64,000 bases of DNA from JAGOBP01 sp964550855 (GTDB lineage Bacteria; Chloroflexota; Anaerolineae; Fen-1058), in NCBI GenBank assembly GCA_964550855.1, contig CAZKBQ010000008.1, positions 38,256 through 102,255 on the forward strand, read 5' to 3'. Shown here in pieces: positions 15,216-23,823 of this stretch. Both the position numbers and the translations under genes were made by a program. Each line of letters opens with the position of its first letter. Positions within the stretch are counted from its first letter, which is position 1. The notes under the pieces were generated by a model that was given only the letters and a program-made list of their open reading frames with translations, ran no database searches and was not told the origin of the DNA.

Positions 15216-16436
15216 TTATTCCGGCAGCGCCAGGTAGCGCCGCTGGCTTTGATCTCGATCGAACAGCGGGGCAAAGACCAGCCGCAGATCAGTCTCGCCG
15301 GCGCGAGCCTGCAGCCCCACCCAGCCTTCAACCTCGCCGCCGGCGAGCAACCGCGCCTCCAGCGCGGGTTTCGGTTTCACGAGGGACGGCGCATCGTACA
15401 GCACATTGGCCGCGCCGCTGAGTTTGAACCAGCCGCTGTCGATGCGGGTAATGGTCTCCTCGGGGCGGATGTAGCGCGCCCGCACCCACACCAGCACGTA
15501 TTCCATGCCCGGCGCAGGCGGAGTGTTATAGCGATTGGCCGTCAGGATCTGCATCCACGCCTCGTCGCCGCGTATCGCGTCCAAGACCGTAATCATCCAA
15601 TCGTCGGTGACGACCGTCGCCCCGACCGGCGCAGGCGCAGCGCGCGTGCGGCCCAGATCGGTCGGGACGATCTGATCGAGTTGAGGATCGATCGGGAGGG
15701 CGGCGCCGGCCGTTAACGCCACGTAGATCCGATCGGCGCGGACATCCGCCAGCAAATCCCAGATCAAGATCAACTGCTCTTCGTCCCGATCGATCTCAAA
15801 CACCACCCAGCCCTCCACCTCGCCGCCCGTGAACAATTCCGCGTCCAGTTTGGGAGCGGGCACGACCGCGCCGCCCGACAGATACTCCCTGCGGCGCGCG
15901 CCCATCAGCCGAAAATCAGCGCCGCTAATGCGATGCGACATCCGATCGGGATGGACGCTTTCCACGTTGAGGCGCACCAGCACATATTCACGTCCGTCGG
16001 CGGCCGGCCGGTTGAACGGATTGGCATCGCGGATCGCCTGTGCGGCTGCCTCGCCGCGCCTCACCTCCAGCACGCGCGCCTCCCAGCCCGCCAGACTAAA
16101 GACGCTGTCGGGCGGCAGCGGGCGGGCAAGGCTCAGGCCGGGTGACGGTGTCGATGTGGCAGTGGGCGGCGGCGTTGAAGTGGGCGTGGGGATGAAGGTG
16201 GCGGTGGGTACCGGCGTCGCCGTACGCGGTACGCGCGTCGCTTCACGCGTGGGGGTGCCGGTGGACGCGCTCACAGGGGGTATGGCGCTGGCGACTGCGC
16301 TGGTGACCAGCGGCGCGGCGCGGCCGATCAACAGCAGCGCGGCGCCGGCCGCCGCGCACAACAACGCGCTGCCCGCCAGGACGATGAGCAGTTCGCGGCC
16401 CGTCAACCCCAGATAACGCCGACGAGATGATGACAT
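15216..16436 (-). CDS. Membrane-anchored protein with two DUF4352-like domains
   Basis: A 406-aa surface protein. After a short basic start (MSSSRRRYLGLTGRE) comes one hydrophobic anchor (LLIVLAGSALLCAAAGAALL), then a Pro/Thr linker (about residues 60-105, TPTREATRVPRTATPVPT). Two similar domains follow: VLVRLNVESVHPDR...FTGGEVEGWVVFEI and VLVWVRARYIRPEE...LAGGEVEGWVGLQA. The shared VEGWV pattern is that of DUF4352/telokin-like immunoglobulin folds. GGAGG precedes the ATG at 16436. The function is probably extracellular binding, unproven. Confidence 0.75.
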   Translation of the reverse strand: MSSSRRRYLGLTGRELLIVLAGSALLCAAAGAALLLIGRAAPLVTSAVASAIPPVSASTGTPTREATRVPRTATPVPTATFIPTPTSTPPPTATSTPSPGLSLARPLPPDSVFSLAGWEARVLEVRRGEAAAQAIRDANPFNRPAADGREYVLVRLNVESVHPDRMSHRISGADFRLMGARRREYLSGGAVVPAPKLDAELFTGGEVEGWVVFEIDRDEEQLILIWDLLADVRADRIYVALTAGAALPIDPQLDQIVPTDLGRTRAAPAPVGATVVTDDWMITVLDAIRGDEAWMQILTANRYNTPPAPGMEYVLVWVRARYIRPEETITRIDSGWFKLSGAANVLYDAPSLVKPKPALEARLLAGGEVEGWVGLQARAGETDLRLVFAPLFDRDQSQRRYLALPE

Positions 16437-16452
16437 GATCGCCTCCGGCTCG

Positions 16453-16481
16453 ATTGTAGTCGCAGCCCAGCATCGACGCAA
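16453..16481 (-). promoter_or_regulatory. Promoter of the DUF4352-type gene
   Basis: On the minus strand TTGCGT (16481-16476), a 17-bp spacer and TACAAT (16458-16453) lie 17 nt before the start codon. Confidence 0.65.
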
Positions 16482-16501
16482 GCCGGACGCGGCGGCCAGC
16501 C

Positions 16502-16530
16502 TTGCCGGATTGCGGCAAAACCGATACAAT
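16502..16530 (+). promoter_or_regulatory. Promoter of argS
   Basis: TTGCCG (16502-16507), a 17-bp spacer and TACAAT (16525-16530). The same hexamers and spacing recur before glyA-gcvT at 23729-23757. Confidence 0.7.
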
Positions 16531-16581
16531 ACGCGCGCCCGCCGAGATCACGTCGGCGGGTTCTGCTATGTGAGGTGACGC

Positions 16582-18282
16582 ATGTCGATGCTCGTTCGAG
16601 ATCAAATAGCCGATCAATTGAAGCAGGCGATTGCGGCTGCGCAGGCGGCGGGGGCGCTGCCCGATTTGTCTCTGCCCCCGATCGAACTGGCCCGCCCCAA
16701 GGTGGCCGCCCACGGCGATTACAGCAGCAACATCGCCATGGCCGTGGCCAAACAGGCCAAACTGCCGCCGCTGCAGATCGCCGCGGCCATCAAGGATCAT
16801 TTCCCCACCGTCGATGTCATCGGCCGGATCGACGTGGCCGCGCCCGGCTATCTCAATTTCGCGCTGTCGGAGACGTGGCTGGCTGATCAAATCGCCGCGC
16901 TGGTGCAAGCCGGGCCGGCGTGGGCCAATCTGTCGATCGGGCGCGGCGTGCGCGTCCAGGTGGAGCACGGCTCGGCCAATCCCACCGGCCCACTCACCAT
17001 CGGTTCGGCGCGCAACGTCATCATCGGCGACACGCTGGCCAATCTGTTGGAAGCGGCCGACTACGACGTGCAGCGCGAATACTACGTCAACGACGCCGGA
17101 TCGCAGGTGCGGCACTTTGGCGAATCGCTGTATGCGCGCTACGCACAGGCGCTGGGCGTCGATGAACCGTTCCCGGAAGACGGCTATCACGGCCACTACA
17201 TTCGCGATGTGGCCCTGGAAATCGCCGCCGCCGAGGGCCGCCGCTATCTGGACATGGAACGCGCGCAGGCGATTCGGCTGCTGGGCCAGCTGGGGATCGA
17301 TCGGATGGTGGACAGCGCCCGACAGTCGCTCGAACGCATCAACATCCGCTATCACCGCTGGTTCCACGAAAAATCGCTGTACGAGTCGGGCCTGTTCGAC
17401 CGCATGATGGAGATGCTGCGCGCCAAAGGCCTGCTGTATGAAGAAGACGGCGCGGTGTGGTTCAAGGCATCGCAGTTCGGCGCGGACAAGGACGCGGTGG
17501 TCATCCGCTCGCCCGCCGTCATCGCCAACGCCGACGAGCGCCCCACCTATTTTGGCAGCGACATCGCTTACGCGCACGACAAGTTCATCGATCGCGGCTT
17601 CGACCGCGTGATCTACGTGTGGGGCGCCGACCATCACGGCGACGTGCCGCGCATGCACGCCATCCGGCAGGTGCTGGGCATCGATAAGGCCCGCTTGATC
17701 ATCGTGCTGTACCAGCTGGTCACCATCACGCGCGGCGGCGAGGAGGTGCGGCAGAGCAAGCGCACCGGCGACTTTTTGACGCTGGATGAGGTGGTGGACG
17801 AGATCGGCCCGGACGCCATCCGCTTCATGCTGTTGACCCGCTCGGTGGACAGCAAGATCACGCTCGATCTCGATCTGGCCAAGGAACAGTCGGACAAGAA
17901 CCCGGTCTTCTACGTGCAATACGCGCATGCCCGCATCGCCAGCATCCTGCGCAAGGCGAGCGAGGCACTGGCCGCCGTTGAACTGCCTTCAGTCCCGGAC
18001 GTGCAGCTGCTGCGGCATCCCGCCGAACTGGCGCTGATCCGCAAGATGCTGGAGCTCCCGGTCGTGATCGATCAGGCGGTGCGCGATCTGGCGCCGCATC
18101 ACCTGACGTATTACGCGCAGGATCTCGCCTCGACGTTCAGCCTGTTCTACCGCGACTGCAAGGTCGTCGATGCCGACGCGCCCGCGCTGACGGCCGCCCG
18201 CCTGCAGCTCTGCCGCGCGGCAAAGATCACGCTGGCCCGCACGCTGGCACTGATGGGGATGAACGCGCCGGAAAGCATGTAA
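16582..18282 (+). CDS. argS: Arginyl-tRNA synthetase
   Basis: A class I synthetase charging tRNA-Arg. The N-terminal Add1 domain, VAAHGDYSSNIAMAVAKQ, EYYVNDAGSQV, YVWGADHHGDVPRM and the C-terminal anticodon-binding helices (YYAQDLASTFSLFYRDC) are all present; the 566-aa length is normal. GAGGTGACGC precedes the ATG. The signature normally written NPTGPLHVGH reads NPTGPLTIGS at residues 133-142 (17000 region): both histidines of the HIGH motif are replaced (T139, S142). The KMSKS region is VRQSKRTGDF. The rest is well conserved, so it is unlikely to be a pseudogene. Confidence 0.95.
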   Translation: MSMLVRDQIADQLKQAIAAAQAAGALPDLSLPPIELARPKVAAHGDYSSNIAMAVAKQAKLPPLQIAAAIKDHFPTVDVIGRIDVAAPGYLNFALSETWLADQIAALVQAGPAWANLSIGRGVRVQVEHGSANPTGPLTIGSARNVIIGDTLANLLEAADYDVQREYYVNDAGSQVRHFGESLYARYAQALGVDEPFPEDGYHGHYIRDVALEIAAAEGRRYLDMERAQAIRLLGQLGIDRMVDSARQSLERINIRYHRWFHEKSLYESGLFDRMMEMLRAKGLLYEEDGAVWFKASQFGADKDAVVIRSPAVIANADERPTYFGSDIAYAHDKFIDRGFDRVIYVWGADHHGDVPRMHAIRQVLGIDKARLIIVLYQLVTITRGGEEVRQSKRTGDFLTLDEVVDEIGPDAIRFMLLTRSVDSKITLDLDLAKEQSDKNPVFYVQYAHARIASILRKASEALAAVELPSVPDVQLLRHPAELALIRKMLELPVVIDQAVRDLAPHHLTYYAQDLASTFSLFYRDCKVVDADAPALTAARLQLCRAAKITLARTLALMGMNAPESM

Positions 18283-18396
18283 GCCAGTGCGACAGTTGGA
18301 TAGTAAGATAGGGCAATAGTCCTCCCGCAATTCCACTGCCGAACTATCTCACGACCGCACTATGGCACTCTCAAAACAGCCGACCAAGGAGAACGC

Positions 18397-18957
18397 ATGA
18401 CGATCCAACCCGACCACTGGATTCGCCGGATGGCGCATGAGCACGGCATGATCGAGCCGTTCGTGGAGAAGCAGGTCAGCAATCATGTCATCAGTTACGG
18501 CGTCTCGTCCTACGGCTACGACATCCGCGTGGCCGACGAGTTCAAGATCTTCACCAACGTCTTCAGCGCCGTGGTCGATCCCAAACACTTCGATCCCAAG
18601 TCGATGGTGGACTTCAAGGGCGAGGTGTGCATCATTCCGCCGAATTCCTTCGTGCTGGCGCGGACGATCGAGTATTTCCGCATCCCGCGCAATGTGCTTA
18701 CGATCTGTCTGGGCAAGAGCACGTACGCGCGCTGCGGCTTAATCGTCAACGTCACACCCTTCGAACCGGAATGGGAGGGCTACGTCACGCTGGAGATCAG
18801 CAACACCACCCCGCTGCCCGCCAAGGTGTATGCCAACGAAGGCATCGCGCAGGTGTTGTTCTTCGTGGCCGATCAAGAGTGCGAAACGTCGTACAAAGAT
18901 CGCAAAGGCAAGTACGATAAGCAGACCGGCGTGGTGCTGCCGCGGATGATTACGTAG
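18397..18957 (+). CDS. dcd: dCTP deaminase
   Basis: It deaminates dCTP to dUTP to feed dTTP synthesis. The 186-aa protein has the Dcd landmarks MIEPF, SYGVSSYGYDIRV, ARTIEYFRIPRNVLTICLGKSTYARCG, TPFEPEWEGYVTLEISNTT and NEGIAQVLFF. GGAGAACGC precedes the ATG. The dUTPase half of bifunctional enzymes is not separable, so a bifunctional DCD/DUT cannot be excluded. It is followed by a terminator and preceded by a short gap with GATAGTNNGATAG words. Confidence 0.95.
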   Translation: MTIQPDHWIRRMAHEHGMIEPFVEKQVSNHVISYGVSSYGYDIRVADEFKIFTNVFSAVVDPKHFDPKSMVDFKGEVCIIPPNSFVLARTIEYFRIPRNVLTICLGKSTYARCGLIVNVTPFEPEWEGYVTLEISNTTPLPAKVYANEGIAQVLFFVADQECETSYKDRKGKYDKQTGVVLPRMIT

Positions 18958-18995
18958 TGCGATGGCGGCTGAGTGCGATGGCGGCTGAGTGAGAT
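18958..18995. repeat. Short tandem repeat after dcd
   Basis: The 16-bp unit GTGCGATGGCGGCTGA occurs twice in tandem, followed by a diverged third copy (GTGAGATGGTGCATGA). Confidence 0.7.
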
Positions 18996-19009
18996 GGTGC
19001 ATGAGTGGG

Positions 19010-19037
19010 CCTCCCGTCTGTTCCGGCGGGAGGTTTT
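19010..19037 (+). terminator. Terminator after dcd
   Basis: CCTCCCG (19010-19016) pairs with CGGGAGG (19027-19033), followed by TTTTG. Confidence 0.75.
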
Positions 19038-19083
19038 GCTATGCGCTTGCCAACCAGCTCTACAATAGAACTGGAGGTCACGC

Positions 19084-21246
19084 ATGCGCCGCCAATTCCT
19101 GTTCGTCACGCCCCTGGCGCTGGCCGCGCTGTTGGCCATCACCGCGCTCAATCAACCGGCCGCCTCCGTGGCGACGGATATGCCCGTGAGGTCGGCGGCG
19201 CCTTCACCGGTCGCGGTCACGACCCTGACCACCGACACCATCATCATTCCCACTTATCCCTACGCCGCGCACCTGTACACCGCGACGAATACCACCTACA
19301 ACATGCCGTATCAGTGGCTGCACTGGGGCGAGTATGGCGGCGCCAACCCGCAGCCCGTCGATCAGCCCTACACGCGCCTGACGCTGGAAAACGCCTGGCT
19401 GCGCGTCAGCGTGCTGCCGCAGCTGGGCGGCCGCGTGTACGAATTGATCGACAAAACCACGGGCAACAACGAGCTCTATCGCAACCCCGTCATCAAGCCG
19501 ACGAATTGGGGGCCGCCCGAGCAGGGCTGGTGGCTGGCCGCGGGCGGGTTGGAATGGGGCCTGCCCGTTGAAGAGCACGGTTACGAGAGCGCCAGCCCGT
19601 GGACTTACACCCTCACCGAAAGCAGCGCCGGGATCACCATCACCGTGCGGGATTCGCTTCAGCCCGATCGGCTGCGCGCGGCCGTTTCGATCTTTCTGCC
19701 CGCCGATCGCGCCGTGCTCATCATCCGCCCGCGCATCGAAAACGATCGCGGCGTCGCCCTCAACTTCAAGTGGTGGGACAACGCCATGCTCGCGCCGGGG
19801 CCGGGCAACTCGGTCGGGACGTACTACGCCAACCCCGACAATATCGATCTGAAGTTTGTGTTTCCCGAGACGCAGGTCACCGTGCACTCCACCGGCGATC
19901 CCTCGCTGCCGGGCGAAGGTCAGGCCATGACCTGGCCGATCTACAAGGCCGTCGATCGCAGCCGCCTGCAAAACTGGAAGCAGTGGTTGGGCTTCTTCGC
20001 GCGGCCCGCCGCCTCCGCCGATTGGGTCGGCGTGATCGATCGGACGCACCAGGAAGGTCTCGTGCGCGTGTTTCCGCACCAGATGGCGACGGGCAGCAAA
20101 GGCTTCGCGATGGGCTGGCGCAATCCCATCGGGGCGGAGCAATGGACGAACGACGGGTCGTACTACGCCGAATTACACGGCGGCCTCGCGCCCACGTTCT
20201 GGGACAGCGTCTCGATTGGCGCGCATCAGGCTATCGAATGGGAGGAGACGTGGTATCCGCTGACCGGGTTGAGCGACATCGCCACAGCCAACGCCGAAGC
20301 AGCACTGTTTGTTCAGCAGACCGGCGATCTGCTCGACATCGGCGCGTACTCGACCGGTGTACTTGATTCAGTGCGTATTGGGGTATGGCAGCGTAGTACC
20401 TGCCAGCCGGTAGCGGACTGGTTCCTGCCCGTCATCGACCCGACGTCATCCCGGCATTTCAATCTGACAAGCGGTATTCCACTGGACGATCTGACCATCC
20501 TGTTGCACGATTCTTCTCATGTTTACGCGGGCTACCATCAAATCGACTGCATCCCGCCGATCGCGGGGGTGGCCGATTTGCCGTGGGTATCGACATCGGC
20601 TAGTTTTACGGTCACGTGGGGCGGCTTCGATCTATATAGCGGGATTGCGTCGTACGATATTCAATACCAGGATGGCTATCATGGTGCGTGGACGCCGTGG
20701 TTAACGGCCACCACGACGACCGCGGCAGAATTTACTGGCGTGCACGGTCACACCTATTTCTTCCGGGCGCGCGCACGTGACACCCACGGCAATGTGAGCC
20801 TATTTGATGACGATCCGTTTAACGCCGCCTTCACGACTGTTCTACTCACCCCTGCGCCGGCTATGGAACTTTCTTATAAAGCGGCCCCTGCACTTGCGCG
20901 CCTGGGCATTTCTATCGATTATGCGATCGCTGTTAAGAACACCGGCAATCTAACGGGAAGCATCACGCTCACCGACACCCTCCCTCCGTCGCTCACGTTG
21001 ATTAGCGGCACGCTAACGGCCTGGTCTGGCACGCCCATCTTTGACGGCGTACACATCCACTGGAGCGGCATTATTACACCGAACTCCGGCACGCTGATTC
21101 AATACGCCCTCACGCCCACGCTTGAATTGACGCGCGGCATCATCGTCAGCAACACCGTTGAAATTGATGGCGGTGTCGTTCCAGTGACGCGGACGGCCAC
21201 GACGATGTTGGCGCTGCTTACTCATTTGCCGCTGCTCACCCGCTAA
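19084..21246 (+). CDS. Secreted DUF5107-type protein with C-terminal Fn3/DUF11-like domains
   Basis: A 720-aa exported protein. The N-terminus MRRQFLFVTPLALAALLAIT is a signal peptide. Residues about 45-440 match the DUF5107 style (IPTYPYAAHL, LENAWLRVSVLPQLGGRVYELIDK, NFKWWDNAM, EWEETWYPLTGL), a galactose-mutarotase-like beta-sandwich. Residues about 500-590 look like a fibronectin-III-type repeat (YDIQYQDGYHGAWTPW, YFFRARARDTHGNVS). Residues about 600-715 look like a DUF11 adhesion repeat (SITLTDTLPPSLTLISG). GGAGG precedes the ATG and TACAAT lies at 19061. Probably cell-surface carbohydrate-related; the function is unknown. Confidence 0.8.
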   Translation: MRRQFLFVTPLALAALLAITALNQPAASVATDMPVRSAAPSPVAVTTLTTDTIIIPTYPYAAHLYTATNTTYNMPYQWLHWGEYGGANPQPVDQPYTRLTLENAWLRVSVLPQLGGRVYELIDKTTGNNELYRNPVIKPTNWGPPEQGWWLAAGGLEWGLPVEEHGYESASPWTYTLTESSAGITITVRDSLQPDRLRAAVSIFLPADRAVLIIRPRIENDRGVALNFKWWDNAMLAPGPGNSVGTYYANPDNIDLKFVFPETQVTVHSTGDPSLPGEGQAMTWPIYKAVDRSRLQNWKQWLGFFARPAASADWVGVIDRTHQEGLVRVFPHQMATGSKGFAMGWRNPIGAEQWTNDGSYYAELHGGLAPTFWDSVSIGAHQAIEWEETWYPLTGLSDIATANAEAALFVQQTGDLLDIGAYSTGVLDSVRIGVWQRSTCQPVADWFLPVIDPTSSRHFNLTSGIPLDDLTILLHDSSHVYAGYHQIDCIPPIAGVADLPWVSTSASFTVTWGGFDLYSGIASYDIQYQDGYHGAWTPWLTATTTTAAEFTGVHGHTYFFRARARDTHGNVSLFDDDPFNAAFTTVLLTPAPAMELSYKAAPALARLGISIDYAIAVKNTGNLTGSITLTDTLPPSLTLISGTLTAWSGTPIFDGVHIHWSGIITPNSGTLIQYALTPTLELTRGIIVSNTVEIDGGVVPVTRTATTMLALLTHLPLLTR

Positions 21247-21277
21247 GGCGCGGCAGCCGTTGATCCGTCGCCATTCG

Positions 21278-21306
21278 TTGCCTTGTCCGCTTTTGCCTGT
21301 TATAAT
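21278..21306 (+). promoter_or_regulatory. Promoter of tRNA-Val
   Basis: TTGCCT (21278-21283), a 17-bp spacer and a perfect TATAAT (21301-21306), 9 bp before the tRNA. Confidence 0.75.
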
Positions 21307-21315
21307 CAGCGGCGC

Positions 21316-21389
21316 GGGCGGTTAGCTCAGCTGGTTAGAGCGCCTCTCTTACAAAGAGGAGGTCGTAGGTTCGAGTCCTATACCGCCCA
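21316..21389 (+). tRNA. tRNA-Val (anticodon TAC)
   Basis: Acceptor arms GGGCGGT and ACCGCCC pair perfectly, D-arm GCTCAGCTGGTTAGAGC, anticodon stem CCTCT/AGAGG with loop CTTACAA (anticodon TAC), T-arm with GGTTCGAGTCC. CCA is not encoded. Confidence 0.95.
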
Positions 21390-21495
21390 CTCTCACGCGC
21401 TTCTCTGTCCGATCGCCGGAGAAGCGTCGCTTGTTTCTTTCAGACTTCGCGCCTTCGATTTTCTCTCGAGTGCCCGCGCCGGGTTGAAACCGCCG

Positions 21496-22380
21496 ATGCC
21501 CGCCCAGTTCATATTGCGCCACCCTCGCGTAAGCCGACTCGCAGGCGCGATTGGCATCGGCGTATTATGCGCCATCCCCACCTGGTTCTATCAAATTTAC
21601 CTGCCGGGACCGGGCGACCTAAGACAGGCGCTGCGTCCCACTCAAGATTGGTTGGCCGGTCGGCCGGCTTTAAGCTGGCCCACCAATGCCGACTATGTGC
21701 CGTCGCCGCTCACGATAATCCCGGTGGGCCTGCCTTTTGTCTGGCTGCCGGAGCCGCTGGCCGGCTCGCTATTCGCCGGTCTGACGTGTGGTTGGCTGTT
21801 CTACAAACATCCTTCACGCAGCTGGCCGATGTTCCTGAGCGCGCCCTTCTACAACAATGCCCTGCATGTTCAATTTGCGCCGTTGCTCATGGCTTTGGCT
21901 CTTTCGCGCTGGTCAGTGACAGGTCTGTTAATCAAGCCGCATATTGCTCTGCCGCTCGTCTTAACATACCGTTCGAGTCGAACGGCGTATATCTCAGCCC
22001 TGATCGTCTTGATCGTCTCGTTATTGCTCTTCGGCCTTTGGCCGCTGCGTTGGTTGAGTCAACTCGCGCCCTATACCGGCGGGCCACCGTTCCTGCACCC
22101 GCTTGGCCTTCTCGCGCTCGTCTTGAGCGGGTTGAGTCGCAGCGGACTGGCCACACTCTATTGTCTGGTGCCCGTGCGTGGCCCTTACGACCTGCTTCCA
22201 TTATTCTTGATCCGTCCCAATCCACGCCGGCTGCTGGTGCTGGCCCTGGTCTCCTGGCTGGTCTGGCCGCTGCCCAATCAGCCGGGCGCGCTGCTGTTGT
22301 TGCTGGCAAATAGCCTGTTGCTCCTGCATGAGCGCTATCAAGCCCGACGGCAGATGCCGGGATCAACCTCACTTGCCTGA
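21496..22380 (+). CDS. Polytopic membrane protein, function unknown
   Basis: I do not recognise a family. From the ATG at 21496 (MPAQFILRHPRVSRLAG) the 294-aa product shows roughly seven hydrophobic segments, including LAGAIGIGVLCAIPTWFYQI, YISALIVLIVSLLLFGLW and LLVLALVSWLVWPL. It ends in a basic tail. Loops such as PTQDWLAGRPALSWP recall GT87/DUF2029-type polyprenol mannosyltransferases, but a catalytic motif is not evident. A longer frame begins upstream but passes through the tRNA and was rejected. No clear ribosome-binding site is seen, so the start is uncertain. Confidence 0.6.
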   Translation: MPAQFILRHPRVSRLAGAIGIGVLCAIPTWFYQIYLPGPGDLRQALRPTQDWLAGRPALSWPTNADYVPSPLTIIPVGLPFVWLPEPLAGSLFAGLTCGWLFYKHPSRSWPMFLSAPFYNNALHVQFAPLLMALALSRWSVTGLLIKPHIALPLVLTYRSSRTAYISALIVLIVSLLLFGLWPLRWLSQLAPYTGGPPFLHPLGLLALVLSGLSRSGLATLYCLVPVRGPYDLLPLFLIRPNPRRLLVLALVSWLVWPLPNQPGALLLLLANSLLLLHERYQARRQMPGSTSLA

Positions 22381-22448
22381 TGCTGGATTAACGTTAGCTG
22401 TTGTGTCGCACATTGGGCGCGCGCCTGATGGTTGATGACGCCTCGCCG

Positions 22449-23549
22449 TCAACTGCGGCGCAGCAGCTTCAACACATCGGCAACCGGCAGCGCGTAAGCC
22501 GTGTGTCCATCCCGGCCGATGGCCGTCTCCGCGCTGAACAACGAATTGATGATCGCCTCTTCAACCGCTTCCGCGACGGCGCGAAACAGGCCGTCCAGCA
22601 CTCGGCCTTCGTCGATCACCATCACGCGCCCGGCCGTCACCCCGACCGGCTCGTGCTCAATCCGATAAGTCGTGCTGAACGCGATGACGAAATCGCCGCT
22701 GCCGTGGCCGTAATAACCGCCCGTCCGCGCCAGTCCAACGCCCGCCCGCCCACACAGGCGCTGCAGCTGTCGCGCCTCCAATGGCGCATCCGTCGCCAGC
22801 ACCACCATGATCGAACCGTGGTCGTCGGCCGTCGGCGGCTGCAGCGGCGGCGTCAGCCAGCGGCCAACCGGCGCCCCGGCGATGGTCAGATCGCGCGGGC
22901 GGCCGAAGTTTGACTGGACCAGCACGCCCAGCGTAAAGCCGCCCAACTCGATCGGCAGCACGCGGCTCGCCGTGCCGATGCCGCCCTTCCAGCCAAAGCA
23001 CACCGTCCCCGTCCCTGCGCCCACCGTCCCCTCGGTCACCGGCCCGCTCGCCGCCGACGCCAGCGCCGCCCAAACATGCTCGGCGCGCACGTGCCGCCCC
23101 TGCACATCGTTCAAATAGCCGTCGTTGGTCTCGCCCACCACCACGTTCACGCTGCCCGTCGTAACGCCGATGTCGGGGTTCTGGCGCAGCGCCGCCTGCA
23201 CCAGCGCATCGGCGACCAATCCGACGTTGAGCGTATTCGTCAGCGCGATGGGCGATTCCAACCCGCCCAGCTCGCGCACCTGCTCAAAGCCCAGCACCTT
23301 GCCAAAACCATTGAAGGTGTGCACCGCCGCGCTGACTTTGGAACGATACACATTGCCCGCGTGCGGCACAATCACCGTGACGCCGGTGCGCACCGGGCCG
23401 ACGCCGGGCCGCAATCGGCCCTCACCGCCGATCAGCGTCGTGTGCCCCACCCGCACCCCGGCCACATCGGTGATGGCGTTATAAGGGCCAATCGGTAATT
23501 CGCCGATGATCACCCCGGCCTCGCGGGCGCGGACTCGCGCTGAACTCAT
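22449..23549 (-). CDS. P1-family (DmpA-like) peptidase, S58
   Basis: A self-processing N-terminal-nucleophile peptidase related to Ochrobactrum DmpA (L-aminopeptidase/D-esterase). The 366-aa protein begins MSSARVRAREAG and shows YNAITDVAGVRVGHTTLI, RTGVTVIVPHAGN, ALTNTLNVGLV, NVVVGETNDGYLND and GTGTVCFGWKGGIGTASR. The autocleavage/nucleophile site is Gly-Ser in DDHGSIMVVLATDAPL. AGAGGAGGTGTC precedes the ATG at 23549. It is transcribed alone, divergently from glyA-gcvT. The substrate is unknown. Confidence 0.9.
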   Translation of the reverse strand: MSSARVRAREAGVIIGELPIGPYNAITDVAGVRVGHTTLIGGEGRLRPGVGPVRTGVTVIVPHAGNVYRSKVSAAVHTFNGFGKVLGFEQVRELGGLESPIALTNTLNVGLVADALVQAALRQNPDIGVTTGSVNVVVGETNDGYLNDVQGRHVRAEHVWAALASAASGPVTEGTVGAGTGTVCFGWKGGIGTASRVLPIELGGFTLGVLVQSNFGRPRDLTIAGAPVGRWLTPPLQPPTADDHGSIMVVLATDAPLEARQLQRLCGRAGVGLARTGGYYGHGSGDFVIAFSTTYRIEHEPVGVTAGRVMVIDEGRVLDGLFRAVAEAVEEAIINSLFSAETAIGRDGHTAYALPVADVLKLLRRS

Positions 23550-23586
23550 GACACCTCCTCTGCAGTCGAAGACCCACGTGCCATCG

Positions 23587-23615
23587 ATTGTAGGCCGATT
23601 CGGAACGAGGCACAA
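23587..23615 (-). promoter_or_regulatory. Promoter of the P1 peptidase gene
   Basis: On the minus strand TTGTGC (23615-23610), 17 bp, TACAAT (23592-23587). Confidence 0.65.
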
Positions 23616-23728
23616 ACCGAACCGCCCATCGGCCTGCGCCGACGATCAGCCCACGGCTCCTCAGGCGCGATTTCAATCGCCCGCACGCAGCCGCTGCCTT
23701 TGACGCGCACACCGCGCCATCCGCCACG

Positions 23729-23757
23729 TTGCCGTTCCTCCCGGCTGATGTTACAAT
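23729..23757 (+). promoter_or_regulatory. Promoter of glyA-gcvT
   Basis: TTGCCG (23729-23734), a 17-bp spacer and TACAAT (23752-23757), identical in both boxes to the argS promoter. Confidence 0.7.
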
Positions 23758-23823
23758 ACGAACGATGATCCCCGATCCCCAACTCGCCTCGCGGCGAGAT
23801 TATTTTCCTCTCAAGGAGTCTCC

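Noticed and set aside
16243..17928. A 561-codon open frame antisense to argS and the adjacent gene
   Set aside because: Same GC-driven antisense effect; it crosses two promoters and the intergenic region, and has no family match.
21283..21495. Extension of the membrane protein gene through tRNA-Val
   Set aside because: The extended frame translates the tRNA; the ATG at 21496 is a better start.
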